Assembly (NCBI RefSeq): GCF_002556545.1
Contig: NZ_CP022685.1
Span: 7,728,001-7,792,000 of the forward strand
From: Streptomyces formicae
GTDB lineage: Bacteria > Actinomycetota > Actinomycetes > Streptomycetales > Streptomycetaceae
Direction: 5' to 3'
DNA: 64,000 bases
Made by a program: the position numbers and the translations under genes. A model generated the notes under the pieces. The model saw nothing but the letters and a program-made list of their open reading frames with translations. It made no database searches and was not told the DNA's origin. The first letter of the stretch is position 1, and every line of letters begins with the position of its first letter. This document shows positions 1 through 9,338 of the stretch, piece after piece.

Positions 1-1
1 C

Positions 2-343
2 CGTCTGTACGACGTGCCGATCCCGCCGTACTCCAAGGAAGTCGCCTACTACGAGACGAACAACTGGCGCACCAGCCGTCTGTACGTCCAGTTCCTGACC
101 AGCAACGAGGGCCTGGAGAAGTTCCTCCAGCGGATCGGCACCTCCACGGACCGCCTGGAGCCCAAGGACATCACGATCAGCAAGCGCGACCAGAAGGTCG
201 TCGGCTGGGAGTTCACGGGTCCCGGCCCGTGGTCGGGCCTCACCCACGACAAGAAGAACCCGGCCCCGACGCAGGACGTCGTCGTGGACCGCTCCAACGC
301 CAAGCACCCCATGGTGTACGTGGTGTCGTCGACGACCCCCTGA
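2..343 (+). CDS. hypothetical protein, 5' end outside window
   Basis: This is the C-terminal part of a protein whose reading frame is open from the first bases of the window. A GTG exists at base 14, but the codons before it read smoothly as coding (RLYD before VPIPPYSKE), so the gene most likely starts upstream. About 113 residues are visible, ending in KHPMVYVVSSTTP and a TGA. I see no signal peptide, membrane segment or catalytic motif in this part, and I do not recognise the family. It is hydrophilic with a mix of charged and aromatic residues. Coding is supported by strong G/C third positions and a normal stop before the next gene. Confidence 0.6.
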   Translation, partial: RLYDVPIPPYSKEVAYYETNNWRTSRLYVQFLTSNEGLEKFLQRIGTSTDRLEPKDITISKRDQKVVGWEFTGPGPWSGLTHDKKNPAPTQDVVVDRSNAKHPMVYVVSSTTP

Positions 344-433
344 GGGCCCCGCCGCGCCGGGCATTGTTGCCGGTCCGTGAAGCGGCGCCGGATCGCGGGG
401 CGGCGGGCGCCGCGGCCTCCTAGCGTGGCGCCC

Positions 434-1750
434 ATGGATCCCTCGCGCATGTATCCCTCGCGCCGCAAGGCGCACCCCGCCGTGGGCGGCGCCCCGTCCG
501 AAGCGTCGTACGACCGCCGCAGGCTCCGTGAGTGGCTGGCGGGGGAGGCGCGGGCCGACGGCGTCGCGCGCAGGGACGTCCTGCGGCTCGTCGCCGCGGC
601 GGGCCTCGCGTCCGCGGTCCCGGTGGGTCTCGCCCCGTCCCCGGCCTCGGCGGCCCCGTCGGAGGCCGCGCCGGGCATCGTCAAACCGCTGCCTCCGGAG
701 CGCTTCACGATCCGGGGCACGAACGCCGAGACGCGCTTCGAGTCCCTCGCGGCCACCGGCCACACCACTCCCGTCTCCCACTTCTTCGTACGCAACCACA
801 CGGCGACGCCGCGGATCGACGCGGACACCTGGTCCCTGCGGATCTGGGGCGACGGACTGACCGGCGGTGCGAGGGAGTTCACGCTCGCCGACCTCAAGCG
901 GCTGCCCGCCGTGTCCCGCACGGCGTTCGTCGAGTGCGCGGGCAACGGCAGGAGCCTGTTCGCCACGCAGCAGGGCCAAGAGGTCTCCGGCACCGCCTGG
1001 ACGCTGGGCGCGGTCGGCGTGGCGCGCTGGCGCGGCGCACGGCTCTCCGACGTCCTGCGCCTCGCGGGCCTCTCGCGCCGCGCGGTGGACGTGCTGCCGC
1101 GCGGCCTCGACGCGGACTACGTGACGGCGGACGGCACGAACCTCGGCCGGGTCCGCCGCCCCCTCCCACTCGCCAAGGCCCTGGACGACGTGATCCTCGC
1201 GTACGAGATGAACGGCGCGCCCCTGCCCCCGGACCACGGCCACCCGGTCCGCCTGCTCGCGCCGTCCTGGGTCGGCATCGCCTCGATCAAGTGGCTCGGC
1301 GACATCGAGGTCTCCTCGGCCCCGCTCTACTCGCCCTGGAACACGGACTTCTACCGCCTGTACGGCGACGGCTACCCACCACAAGGCAGCGCCCCGCTCA
1401 CCCGCCAGACCCTCAAGTCGGCCTTCGAACTCCCGTGGAACGCCCGGCTTCCCACCGGCACCCGGCACCGTCTGACCGGCCGCGCCTGGTCGGGCGCGGC
1501 CGCGATCGCCCGGGTCGACGTCAGCACGGACGCGGGCACGACCTGGCACCGCGCCCACCTCCACGACACCCCCCACCGCGCCACCTGGACCCGCTGGTCC
1601 CTCCCGTGGCACCCGACGCACCCCGGCCCCACGACGCTCCTGTCCCGCGCCACGGACACGACGGGCCGCGTCCAGCCGCGCACGACGACGCACAACACGC
1701 AGGGGTATCTGTTCGACGCGGTGGTGCGGCATGCGGTGACGGTCGTCTGA
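434..1750 (+). CDS. Tat-exported sulfite-oxidase-like molybdopterin oxidoreductase
   Basis: A 438-residue protein of the sulfite oxidase family, probably acting outside the membrane on a small sulfur or other oxidisable substrate; the substrate cannot be told from sequence. Near residue 50 a twin-arginine-type motif (ARRDVLRL) precedes a hydrophobic stretch ending near ASA, which fits Tat export of a folded cofactor enzyme. The molybdenum-ligand cysteine lies in VECAGNGRS, the family signature, followed by HGHPVRLLAPSWVG and IKWLGDIEV. The last ~110 residues fit the Mo-co dimerisation domain. I chose ATG 434 because the upstream in-frame residues are arginine/proline-rich filler; ATG 449 is also possible. 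No haem or membrane partner gene is adjacent. Confidence 0.88.
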   Translation: MDPSRMYPSRRKAHPAVGGAPSEASYDRRRLREWLAGEARADGVARRDVLRLVAAAGLASAVPVGLAPSPASAAPSEAAPGIVKPLPPERFTIRGTNAETRFESLAATGHTTPVSHFFVRNHTATPRIDADTWSLRIWGDGLTGGAREFTLADLKRLPAVSRTAFVECAGNGRSLFATQQGQEVSGTAWTLGAVGVARWRGARLSDVLRLAGLSRRAVDVLPRGLDADYVTADGTNLGRVRRPLPLAKALDDVILAYEMNGAPLPPDHGHPVRLLAPSWVGIASIKWLGDIEVSSAPLYSPWNTDFYRLYGDGYPPQGSAPLTRQTLKSAFELPWNARLPTGTRHRLTGRAWSGAAAIARVDVSTDAGTTWHRAHLHDTPHRATWTRWSLPWHPTHPGPTTLLSRATDTTGRVQPRTTTHNTQGYLFDAVVRHAVTVV

Positions 1751-1946
1751 ACGGGGCTCGAGCTTGCCGCTTGGTGACTTCCGGCTGCCGGTGGTCCGTT
1801 GTCAGTGGTCCTTGCGATGATCGAGACGTTCAGCGTTCAGCGAGTGACGTTTACGTCCGCGCCACCGCAGAGACCGAGAGGACCGCACCGCCATCGAAAC
1901 CATCGGGGTCACCGACTTCAACCGTCGGGTCCGCCTGCTCGTCGAA

Positions 1947-3485
1947 GTGACCGACCATCCGGACGAGTTGGCGCTCGCGGAGGAGCTGCTCGTCGCGGAG
2001 GGCTGCGTGGTCAGGGCGGCAACCGCCCCCGAGGCCGCGCGCGTCGGGCCCCGCCGTGCGGGTCTCGTCGTCGAGGTACGGCTGCGGGGTGCGAGGCGCG
2101 GTGCGCGCAAGGCCGCGGTGCACCGGGTGGAGCGCCTCGCCGCGCGGCGCTCACTCGCCTTGTGGGTACGGGAATCGACGCTGTGCACCCCGCCCCGCGA
2201 GCGCCGCACGCCCTACCACGTCCGGCTCGCCCCGCCCGCGGACGGCAGCACGGCCGCCCGACACGTGCTGCGCCTCGCCCGGCACGTGACGGGCGCCCAC
2301 GACCGGCGGGCGGTCTCCCTGCCGGGACCGCCGGACCGCGCGGCGGCCGTCGCCGAACTGACCGCGAGCCGCTTCGGCGACCGCCTCTTCGACCCCTCGG
2401 CCGAGGAGGTGCACGGACCACCGGACCCGCCGGCGCAGCCCGGCGCCGCACCGCGGATCCTCGATCCCACGACGGCGAGCGGCCTGCTCTCGCTCTGCCT
2501 CAGCGTGGCCGCGCTCTGCGCGGGCGGTCTGGTCTGTCTCACCCTCGGCGGCGCGCTGCAACGCCTCGACACCCCCTGGCGGTGGACGGCACTGCTCCCC
2601 GCACTCGCACTCGGCGACGCGCTCGGCTGGTTCCTCGCGGAGCGCCATCTCTCCCGCCCGCGACGGTTCGCCCTGGGCACGGCGATGGCGGCGATGTTCC
2701 TCTTCCTCGGCTACCAACTGATGCTCGCGCTGCCCGTGGCGGGCGGTGACGTGCTGTGGGCGACGTCGCTGACGGTGCTGGGCGTCGTGGGCGCTGCCCC
2801 GGTGGGGGCAGGGGTCTGGTGGGCCCTCGTCCCCTCCTGGCTGAGCAGGAACGCGCACTGGTTCGTGCCCGTGGTCGCCGCACCCCTCTTCTTCGTCGTG
2901 CCGTGGTTCGGACGGCTCCTGTACACCCTCTACTTGACGGTGGGTTTCGGCGTGCCCGTCGATGCGGTGCCGGTCACGACGTACTCCATGACGTACGCGG
3001 CCCTGAAGCCGATCGGCCTCGCCGCGGCCTTCGCGCTCGTCTTCGTGGCCGCCGCGGGGTGGGCGCGGCACACCTACTGGGGACGTGTTCCCGGCGACGG
3101 CATACCCGGGTTCGTCCTGCCCGTCGTCGCGGCGCTGTACATCGTGACGACGCTGCTCGTCGGCCTGATCACGGCCGCTGCCGCCACGGACGACGCGGCG
3201 GCCGCCGTCAAGGAGGGCCGCAATCCGCCGGGTTACTACGGCCTGCACGGAACGCTCATGTGCGCGAAGCCGTTGAGCAAGGACATCGCGGTCTACAACG
3301 GCCCGCTGGTCACGGACCGCCCCGTCCTGACCTTCGGCAGTACGGGGGAACGGATCTGGCTCTGGGGCTTCCAGGACGCCGAGGGCGGCAAGCGCGGTGA
3401 GGGCGACTGGACGGCGATGAGCGTCAGACTCGAGGACGTCGCGCTGACCGCACCGCCGAAGAGCGGCGCGACGCGCTGCGCCTGA
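1947..3485 (+). CDS. multi-pass membrane protein of unknown function
   Basis: The first ~165 residues are soluble and arginine-rich. About seven hydrophobic helices follow (for example SGLLSLCLSVAALCAGG, LLPALALGDALGWF, FVPVVAAPLFFVVPWF, FVLPVVAALYIVTTLL), and the ~110-residue tail after them probably faces outside the membrane. No transporter or enzyme motif is visible, and I do not recognise the family. GTG 1947 is the first canonical start, but it has no ribosome site. The open frame runs on upstream to 1848 and reads like real protein (IETIGVTDFNRRVRLLVEV), with a good AGAGGA site at 1877-1882 placed before an ATC at 1893. The true start may therefore be upstream. It is followed by the convergent ornithine cyclodeaminase gene. 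Confidence 0.7.
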   Translation: MTDHPDELALAEELLVAEGCVVRAATAPEAARVGPRRAGLVVEVRLRGARRGARKAAVHRVERLAARRSLALWVRESTLCTPPRERRTPYHVRLAPPADGSTAARHVLRLARHVTGAHDRRAVSLPGPPDRAAAVAELTASRFGDRLFDPSAEEVHGPPDPPAQPGAAPRILDPTTASGLLSLCLSVAALCAGGLVCLTLGGALQRLDTPWRWTALLPALALGDALGWFLAERHLSRPRRFALGTAMAAMFLFLGYQLMLALPVAGGDVLWATSLTVLGVVGAAPVGAGVWWALVPSWLSRNAHWFVPVVAAPLFFVVPWFGRLLYTLYLTVGFGVPVDAVPVTTYSMTYAALKPIGLAAAFALVFVAAAGWARHTYWGRVPGDGIPGFVLPVVAALYIVTTLLVGLITAAAATDDAAAAVKEGRNPPGYYGLHGTLMCAKPLSKDIAVYNGPLVTDRPVLTFGSTGERIWLWGFQDAEGGKRGEGDWTAMSVRLEDVALTAPPKSGATRCA

Positions 3486-3522
3486 CCGACGCTCACCCAC
3501 CCGCCTACCGTGCGCTGACGGC

Positions 3523-4497
3523 TCAGCCGACGGCGTCCCGTGCCACGTACGCGGCCGCCGCGACCGCCAGGTCCTCCCAGGCCATCCCGGCCGACTTGAA
3601 CAGCCGGGGCCGTCCCGCGTCGACCTTCACCTCACCCCGCACGAGGGCGTCCAACGTATGCAACCGGGCCATGTCGAAGGCGCCTTCGTCGACCGCCAGC
3701 ACCAGGTCGCCGCACTCGCGTCCGGCGACTTCTCGGGACTCCGCGACCACGGTGGCGCGGCCCACGAGAGCGGCGTCGACCTCGCGGGCGTCCGGTTCGT
3801 GGGAGCCGACGGCGGCGACCGTCGCGTGGTCGGGCAGCAGGGAGCTGTCGAAGAGGGGTTCGCGTGCGGTGGTGCAGCAGCAGACGATGTCCGCGTGGGC
3901 GACGTCCTCCGGTGTGGCGGCCAAGGCGCTGAGGCCGTCGTCGCGGCAGCGGTCGACGAAGGCGGCGACCCGCTCGGCGTCGCGCGCGACCACGTCGACG
4001 TGCCGCAGCCCGGGACGCACCGCCCGCACCGCCTCGACGTGCCCCCACGCCTGCGGCCCCGTCCCGAACACGAGCAGCCGCTCGGCCTCGGCCACCGCGA
4101 GGTGCCGGATGGCCACGCCGGACACGGCGGGCGTACGCAGCGACGTCAGCGCGATGCCGTCGAGCAGAGCCAACGGCGTGTGCGTCACCCCGTCCAGGAG
4201 GAGATAGAGGCCCTGGACGCGGGGGAGCCCGCGATCCGCGTTGGCGGGCGTGACGGTGGCGACCTTCACCCCGGCGTACGACGCCGTGGCCGACGGCATC
4301 AGAAGCAACTGCCCACCGGCCACCTCCACGACCCCGCGCGGCGGTTCCGCCTCCGGATCGAGCCCGGAGACGAGCACGGCTTCCAGCGCGTCGACAGCAT
4401 CGGCCATGGGAACGAGACGGGCCAGCGTCCCGGCGTCGACATGAACCGCCGCACCGGGGAGCGAGCCGCCCTCGTGCTGCGAGGAGTGGGCCTTCAT
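3523..4497 (-). CDS. ornithine cyclodeaminase / mu-crystallin family protein
   Basis: A 324-residue protein of the ornithine cyclodeaminase/mu-crystallin family, which are NAD(P)-dependent enzymes that either deaminate ornithine to proline or reduce cyclic imines and keto acids. The N-terminal half has the family pattern (SYAGVKVATVTPAN, LPRVQGLYLLLD, ALTSLRTPAVSGVA). A Rossmann region follows with LLVFGTGPQAWGH, where the glycine-rich loop is GTGPQA. The length is normal for the family. Start ATG 4497 is preceded by a GGAGAG ribosome site. It stands alone, convergent with the membrane protein gene, so the physiological substrate is uncertain; proline formation and imine reduction are both possible. 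Confidence 0.88.
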   Translation of the reverse strand: MKAHSSQHEGGSLPGAAVHVDAGTLARLVPMADAVDALEAVLVSGLDPEAEPPRGVVEVAGGQLLLMPSATASYAGVKVATVTPANADRGLPRVQGLYLLLDGVTHTPLALLDGIALTSLRTPAVSGVAIRHLAVAEAERLLVFGTGPQAWGHVEAVRAVRPGLRHVDVVARDAERVAAFVDRCRDDGLSALAATPEDVAHADIVCCCTTAREPLFDSSLLPDHATVAAVGSHEPDAREVDAALVGRATVVAESREVAGRECGDLVLAVDEGAFDMARLHTLDALVRGEVKVDAGRPRLFKSAGMAWEDLAVAAAAYVARDAVG

Positions 4498-4567
4498 GGT
4501 GATTCTCTCCGTCCTCTCATCCGCGTCCGCGAGCCCACGCCGTCGCCTGCTCTTCGGGCTCCGTGCG

Positions 4568-6592
4568 TCAGCTCACGTTGGTGATCACTCCTCTATGGAA
4601 CACGTCGATCGCCGAGTCGACGCTCCGGATGAACCCGGACGCCGCGTTTCCGCGCGTACTGCCCAGTGTCCGGGAGAGCGAGAGCCGAAAGCCGGTGATC
4701 TCACCGGAGAAGCCCCTGCCGGAGCCCGGAAGGAGGTCGGCCGGCTCCGGGCGGAGCTTGTCCAACGTGCCTCGTGGGCCCGGCACTTCTCCGCGCATCA
4801 GCGTCTCGACGTGCAGATCGGCAGGGGCCGCGGCCAACTGCTTCATGAGGCGCTTCACCCAGGTCAGCGGGTATCCCTGGTCGGCCGCCCGCACCTCGAT
4901 CGACATGCGCAACCGGCTCAGTCGCAGATCGGCGGTGAGGTGCAGCGGGCCGGGCGCGCCGTCGATCTTGATCTCGGCGTGCAGTCGGCCGTCCTCGCAC
5001 AGCGACTTGGCGAGCGCCGTACGGCGCGACTGCGGATCCGTGCCGCGCTTGGCGCGTTGGACGGGGACGACCTTCTCGCCGAGTTCGCCCCCGAGGCGCA
5101 GGCAGACTTGACGGATGAGACGCTCCCAGCTCTCCACCACCCGCACCGCACGCGGATCACCCGGTACGAGGGTCTCGTCGTCGATCCCGTTGCGGACCGA
5201 GACCCAGTCGGCGCCCATGTTCTGGAAGCCGTGGCAGCCCGAGTTCTCGTGCTGGAGATAGTGGAGGAGTTCCTGGAGCAGCCAGGCGTGCGGCTCCTGG
5301 CGGACTCCTTCGTGGTGGATCAGCATCTGCGCCTGGTGCGTGACATCGGCCCAGGACAGATGCCAGAGCGCGACCTTGTTCTTGCGCCGGGCATCGGGGT
5401 TGACCTCCACGAGCGGGCTGCCGTCGAGCGCCACGTCGTTGGAGAGGGTGATGACGGCTTCGTATCCCCGGCGCACGGCGATGTCGAGGTAGTCACGGAC
5501 CTGTTCGGCCCTGAGGGGATTGCCGTTGGTCTTCGTCTCCACGAGGGCGGTCCAGAGCCTGCCCGCGCGTTCGACGCGGATGATGCCGTCGGGGCGCCGG
5601 GGGCGGTCCGAGTTCGGCAGCACGACTTCGGTGAACGTCTCCATGCGGCCCGCGGGCGCGCCGAAGGCAGCGGTCAGCCTGCGGCCGAACTCCGGCACCT
5701 GCGCCATGACCGACAGCAGGATGGAGGTCGCCCGCACCTCCCGGTCCTTGTCGCTCTTCAGCGAGGAGAGCGGGAAGAGCCGCGCGGGACGCCACTCGTC
5801 GTTCTCCGCCAGGGACGGTTTGGCAGGCGCCTTCGGCAGCTTGGTCTTCTTCTTCGCCGTGCGAAGCCGACGAGGCTGAGGGGCGGGTGGTGAAGGGGAG
5901 GGGGTGGGGAGCGCCAGGACCGGTGCGGCAGGGGCCGAAAGCTCCTGGGGAGCGTCCGTGCTGGCGGTCTCTGCGACCTCTGCTGCCTCTCCGGGTTCTG
6001 CTGCCTCGGCGGCCGACGCGGACTGCGGCGGTACGTCCTGGTCGTCGTCCTCGTCGATCTCGATGCCGTAGTCCGTGGCGAGGCCCGCGAGGCCCGTCTC
6101 GTACCCCTGTCCGATCGCGCGGAACTTCCACTCGCCCGCGCGGCGGTAGATCTCGGCGAAGACGACGGCACTCTCGACGGTCGCCCCCACGAGGGCGAAG
6201 CCGACGAGGTCCTCGCCGGACGCACCGGTGAGGGTGAGTCGGAGGTCCTGCAACTCGCCGAAACCGGCGCGCCGGTACCGGCTGGCCGCGATGACCACGC
6301 GCTCCACCGCGGCGGGCAGCGCCGACAGGTCGAGCCTGATTCTGTCCTCGCTGCCGTTGTCGGTCGGTGTCTGACCGAGTACCTGGACGGATCCGTCCGC
6401 CGCGACCGGATGGTTGTAGAAGTAGAAGTCGTCGTTTCCGCCGACCTTCCCGTTCTCGCGGAGCAACAGGACCGACACGTCGCAGTCGCCCTCACCGCTC
6501 GCGCTGCTCCAGCCGAGCCGCGCCACGAAGGAACCGCCCCCGTCGCCGAGTGGAGGAAGAGCCGTGTTGGCACCTTTGGTCAGTTCGCGCAC
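4568..6592 (-). CDS. TerD domain fused to PD-(D/E)XK nuclease-like domain
   Basis: A 674-residue fusion. Residues 1 to ~180 are a TerD (tellurite/stress response) domain: it begins ELTKGANTALP and carries the Ca2+-binding-type stretch with NDDFYFYN plus GYETGLAGLATDYGIE. An acidic and Pro/Ala-rich linker with a lysine-rich patch follows (~190-280). The C-terminal part has DGIIRVE near residue 336 and LVETKTN near residue 352, which match the D...ExK core of the PD-(D/E)XK nuclease fold. Later residues include paired His and Trp but no recognised domain. I chose GTG 6592 because TerD proteins begin at this sequence; the 64 in-frame residues before it do not look conserved. Role inferred: stress or phage-related DNA processing. 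Confidence 0.75.
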   Translation of the reverse strand: MRELTKGANTALPPLGDGGGSFVARLGWSSASGEGDCDVSVLLLRENGKVGGNDDFYFYNHPVAADGSVQVLGQTPTDNGSEDRIRLDLSALPAAVERVVIAASRYRRAGFGELQDLRLTLTGASGEDLVGFALVGATVESAVVFAEIYRRAGEWKFRAIGQGYETGLAGLATDYGIEIDEDDDQDVPPQSASAAEAAEPGEAAEVAETASTDAPQELSAPAAPVLALPTPSPSPPAPQPRRLRTAKKKTKLPKAPAKPSLAENDEWRPARLFPLSSLKSDKDREVRATSILLSVMAQVPEFGRRLTAAFGAPAGRMETFTEVVLPNSDRPRRPDGIIRVERAGRLWTALVETKTNGNPLRAEQVRDYLDIAVRRGYEAVITLSNDVALDGSPLVEVNPDARRKNKVALWHLSWADVTHQAQMLIHHEGVRQEPHAWLLQELLHYLQHENSGCHGFQNMGADWVSVRNGIDDETLVPGDPRAVRVVESWERLIRQVCLRLGGELGEKVVPVQRAKRGTDPQSRRTALAKSLCEDGRLHAEIKIDGAPGPLHLTADLRLSRLRMSIEVRAADQGYPLTWVKRLMKQLAAAPADLHVETLMRGEVPGPRGTLDKLRPEPADLLPGSGRGFSGEITGFRLSLSRTLGSTRGNAASGFIRSVDSAIDVFHRGVITNVS

Positions 6593-6917
6593 GCGAGCCC
6601 CCCCGAGGCAGGGAAGGGCGGCACGGTCGAAGGCCGAACGGCCCTCCTGGTGGTGGAAGTTGAATGCTTCTCCGTCATAGGAGCTTGCGACGCGAGTTGT
6701 CGTCCTGACAAGGCTTCGGCCCAGCAGGCCGGATATCGCCGGAACATCCCAAAGCCCGCATCCGGCCCCCGGGTTGTGACACACGATGTGTGGAGATCAT
6801 GAAGATTCCGTGCGTGATTCTTGGGGATCGGTCGCAGGAGCGGAAAACTCAGAGGGCTCACTCGGCGCTTTCGAAACAGGTCGGGCGCCGACCCATGCGA
6901 TGGGAGACCGATCAACG
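6593..6917. other. divergent intergenic region upstream of EndoH
   Basis: This 325-bp region separates the divergent TerD-fusion and EndoH genes. It is lower in G+C than its surroundings and contains a small palindrome, CACAC-GAT-GTGTG, at 6780-6792. I see no convincing protein-coding potential in any frame. No canonical DasR-type site was seen near the EndoH start. Confidence 0.4.
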
Positions 6918-7841
6918 ATGTTCACTCTGGTACGGGGCAGAACGCGGAAGGCCGCGCTCGCGCTCTCGGCCGTCGCGGCCCTCGCCTTCGGTACGACCGC
7001 CACGGCCGGCGCGGCGGCGGCCCCCGCTCCCGCCCCCAAGAAACAGGGACCGACCTCGGTGGCGTACGTCGAGGTGAACAACAACAGCATGCTGAACGTC
7101 GGCAAGTACAGCCTGGCCAACGGCGGCGGCAACGTCTTCGACGTCGCGGTGATCTTCGCGGCGAACATCAATTACGACACGACCAAGAAGGCGGCGTACC
7201 TGCACTTCAACGAGAACGTGCAGCGCGTTCTCGACAACGCCGCCACGCAGATACGCCCGTTGCAGCAGAAGGGGATCAAGGTCGTCCTCTCGGTGCTCGG
7301 CAACCACCAGGGCGCCGGGTTCGCCAACTTCCCGTCCCAGCAGGCGGCTTCGGCGTTCGCGAAGCAGATGTCGGACACCGTCACCAAGTACGGCCTCGAC
7401 GGCATCGACTTCGACGACGAGTACGCCGAGTACGGCAACAACGGCACGGGGCAGCCGAACGCCAGCTCGTTCGTGCACCTGGTGACGGCACTGCGCGCGA
7501 ACATGCCGAACAAGATCATCAGCCTCTACAACATCGGCCCGGCCGCGTCGCGCCTCTCCTACGGCGGCGTCGACGTCTCGTCCAAGTTCGACTACGCCTG
7601 GAACCCGTACTACGGCAGCTGGCAGGTCCCCGGCATCGCGCTGCCCAAGTCGAAGCTGTCGCCCGCGGCCGTCGAGATCGGCGGGACCTCGCGGAGCACG
7701 TCCGCCAGTCTCGCCCGGCGCACCGTCAGCGAGGGCTACGGCGTCTACCTGACGTACAACCTCGACGGCACCGACCGCAGCGCCGATGTCTCCGCGTTCA
7801 CGAGGGAGTTGTACGGCAGTGACGCCGTCTACAAGCCGTAG
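6918..7841 (+). CDS. secreted endo-beta-N-acetylglucosaminidase H (GH18)
   Basis: A 307-residue secreted GH18 enzyme very close to endoglycosidase H of Streptomyces plicatus as I remember that sequence. It cleaves the chitobiose core of high-mannose N-glycans, leaving one GlcNAc on the protein. Residues 1 to ~35 form a signal peptide (RTRKAALALSAVAALAFG, then TAGAAAAPAP). The mature domain starts near GPTSVAYVEVNNNSMLNVGKY. The catalytic motif DGIDFDDE is at about residues 160-168, its last Glu being the expected proton donor and the preceding Asp the assisting residue. ATG 6918 is chosen because MFTLVRGRTRK matches the known start and a GGGAGA ribosome site lies at 6902-6907. It is monocistronic, with a hairpin behind it. 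Confidence 0.95.
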   Translation: MFTLVRGRTRKAALALSAVAALAFGTTATAGAAAAPAPAPKKQGPTSVAYVEVNNNSMLNVGKYSLANGGGNVFDVAVIFAANINYDTTKKAAYLHFNENVQRVLDNAATQIRPLQQKGIKVVLSVLGNHQGAGFANFPSQQAASAFAKQMSDTVTKYGLDGIDFDDEYAEYGNNGTGQPNASSFVHLVTALRANMPNKIISLYNIGPAASRLSYGGVDVSSKFDYAWNPYYGSWQVPGIALPKSKLSPAAVEIGGTSRSTSASLARRTVSEGYGVYLTYNLDGTDRSADVSAFTRELYGSDAVYKP

Positions 7842-7869
7842 GGCCACCTCGCGCCCCTGAGAACCGTAC

Positions 7870-7906
7870 GAGCCGCGCTTCTGACAACGATGTCGGAGCG
7901 CGGTTC
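7870..7906 (+). terminator. hairpin terminator after EndoH
   Basis: An imperfect inverted repeat of about 16 bp (GAGCCGCGCT with a short bulge, pairing with AGCGCGGTTC) around an ACGA loop lies 29 bases after the EndoH stop. There is no T tract, as is common in Streptomyces terminators. Confidence 0.6.
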
Positions 7907-8114
7907 GTGCGTCGCGGCCCGACCGGTCCCGGCGTCGTGCCCTGGTAGTACGCGGCGGGATCCGGTGGGCCTGTGGTCCCGTTCGTGCCGCGTCGCGTAG
8001 TACCGCGGTGCCGTCCTTGGGTTCATCGTCAACCGCGCGGCCCGCGGTCGACGTCACACGCAACACAGGGGGCACACCAGGCCCCCCGGAGACGATGACC
8101 TGGAGGCAACACCC

Positions 8115-9323
8115 ATGAAGCGGTGGGCTGCACGTACGACTTCCCTCGCGATGGTGACATCCGCGCTGATCGGGGCGGCCGCTGTCGCCCCCTCGGCACA
8201 CGCGGCGGACCGGCCGGACCGGGGGCGCGAGGCGAGCGGGGCGGACCGGGGGCACGAGGCGACCCGGGCCGCGCTGCGTGCGTTGGTCGAGAAGGGGGAG
8301 CTGCCCGGGGTCGCCGCCAAGGTCCGTGACGGCAAGGGGAGTTGGTTCGGTACGGCCGGGTACGCCGACACCGGAACGGGGCGCAAGCGCACGGCCGCCG
8401 ATCACTTCCGCGGGGCCAGCATCACCAAGACCTTCGTCGCGACCGTCCTGCTCCAGTTGGAGGCGGAGGGAAGGCTGAGCCTGGACGACACCGTCGAGGC
8501 GTGGCTGCCGGGCCTGGTCAGAGGCAACGGGTACGACGGCAACAAGATCACCCTGCGGCAGCTGCTCAACCACACGAGCGGCATCGCCAATTACACCGAA
8601 GACCCCGTCATCTCCCACAACTCCGCGGGACTCGGCTTCCTGGAGCACCGGTACGACACCTACGCGCCCGAGGAGCTCGTGGCGGCCGCGCTGAAGCAGC
8701 CCCCGCACCCCGCCCCCGAGAAGTCGCCGCTGTACTCGAACACCAACTTCGTGATCGCCGGGATGGTCATCGAGAAGGCGACGGGCCGCGGGTACGCGCA
8801 GGAGGCCACCCGGCGGATCATCAAGCCGCTGAAGCTGCGCCGGACGTCGTTCCCGGGCACGGCGCCGCACCTGCCGAAGCCGCACCCCGTCGGGTACTCC
8901 CGACTCCACGAGAAGGCCCCCGACGCCGCGATCGTCGACGCCACCGAGCAGAACATGACGTGGCTGGGCGCGGCGGGCGACGTCATCTCCACCACCGACG
9001 ACCTCAACCGCTTCCAACGCGCCTTGATACGCGGTGAGTTGCTCCCGAAGGCGCAGATGAAGGAGATGCTCCACGAAGTGCCGGACGGAAAGTTCAACGG
9101 GTACGGGCTCGGCGTCGAGTTCGCCGAACTGTCCTGCGGAGTGAAGGTGGTGGGCAAGAGCGGCCGCGCCAACGGCTCGCTGTCGGCCATGGTCGGCACG
9201 CCGGACGGCAAGCACCAACTGACGTTCAACATCAACGGCGACTGGCTGCGGGACGGCGACATGTACACCGACGTGGTCGAGGCCGAGTTCTGCGGCAAGT
9301 ACCCGCCGTCCGCCGCGCGTTAG
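8115..9323 (+). CDS. secreted serine hydrolase, beta-lactamase / D-Ala-D-Ala carboxypeptidase family
   Basis: A 402-residue secreted protein of the serine beta-lactamase-like (class C / DD-peptidase / esterase) superfamily. Residues 1-31 are a signal peptide ending SAHA-A. The catalytic set is present: SxxK as SITK, YxN as YSNTN, and KSG near the C terminus (VGKSGRANG), matching the DD-peptidase KTG/HxG position. It most likely trims D-Ala from peptidoglycan peptides or acts as an esterase; true beta-lactamase activity is less likely. Start ATG 8115 has a clear GGAGG ribosome site at 8102-8106. It appears to be its own transcription unit, ending at a strong hairpin. Confidence 0.88.
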   Translation: MKRWAARTTSLAMVTSALIGAAAVAPSAHAADRPDRGREASGADRGHEATRAALRALVEKGELPGVAAKVRDGKGSWFGTAGYADTGTGRKRTAADHFRGASITKTFVATVLLQLEAEGRLSLDDTVEAWLPGLVRGNGYDGNKITLRQLLNHTSGIANYTEDPVISHNSAGLGFLEHRYDTYAPEELVAAALKQPPHPAPEKSPLYSNTNFVIAGMVIEKATGRGYAQEATRRIIKPLKLRRTSFPGTAPHLPKPHPVGYSRLHEKAPDAAIVDATEQNMTWLGAAGDVISTTDDLNRFQRALIRGELLPKAQMKEMLHEVPDGKFNGYGLGVEFAELSCGVKVVGKSGRANGSLSAMVGTPDGKHQLTFNINGDWLRDGDMYTDVVEAEFCGKYPPSAAR

Positions 9324-9338
9324 CGGCCTCGCGACTGA

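Noticed and set aside
4496..5893. Long open frame opposite the TerD/nuclease-like fusion
   Set aside because: It is the mirror of a gene with clear domains; its own sequence is low-complexity Arg/Gly/Ala and has no ribosome site.
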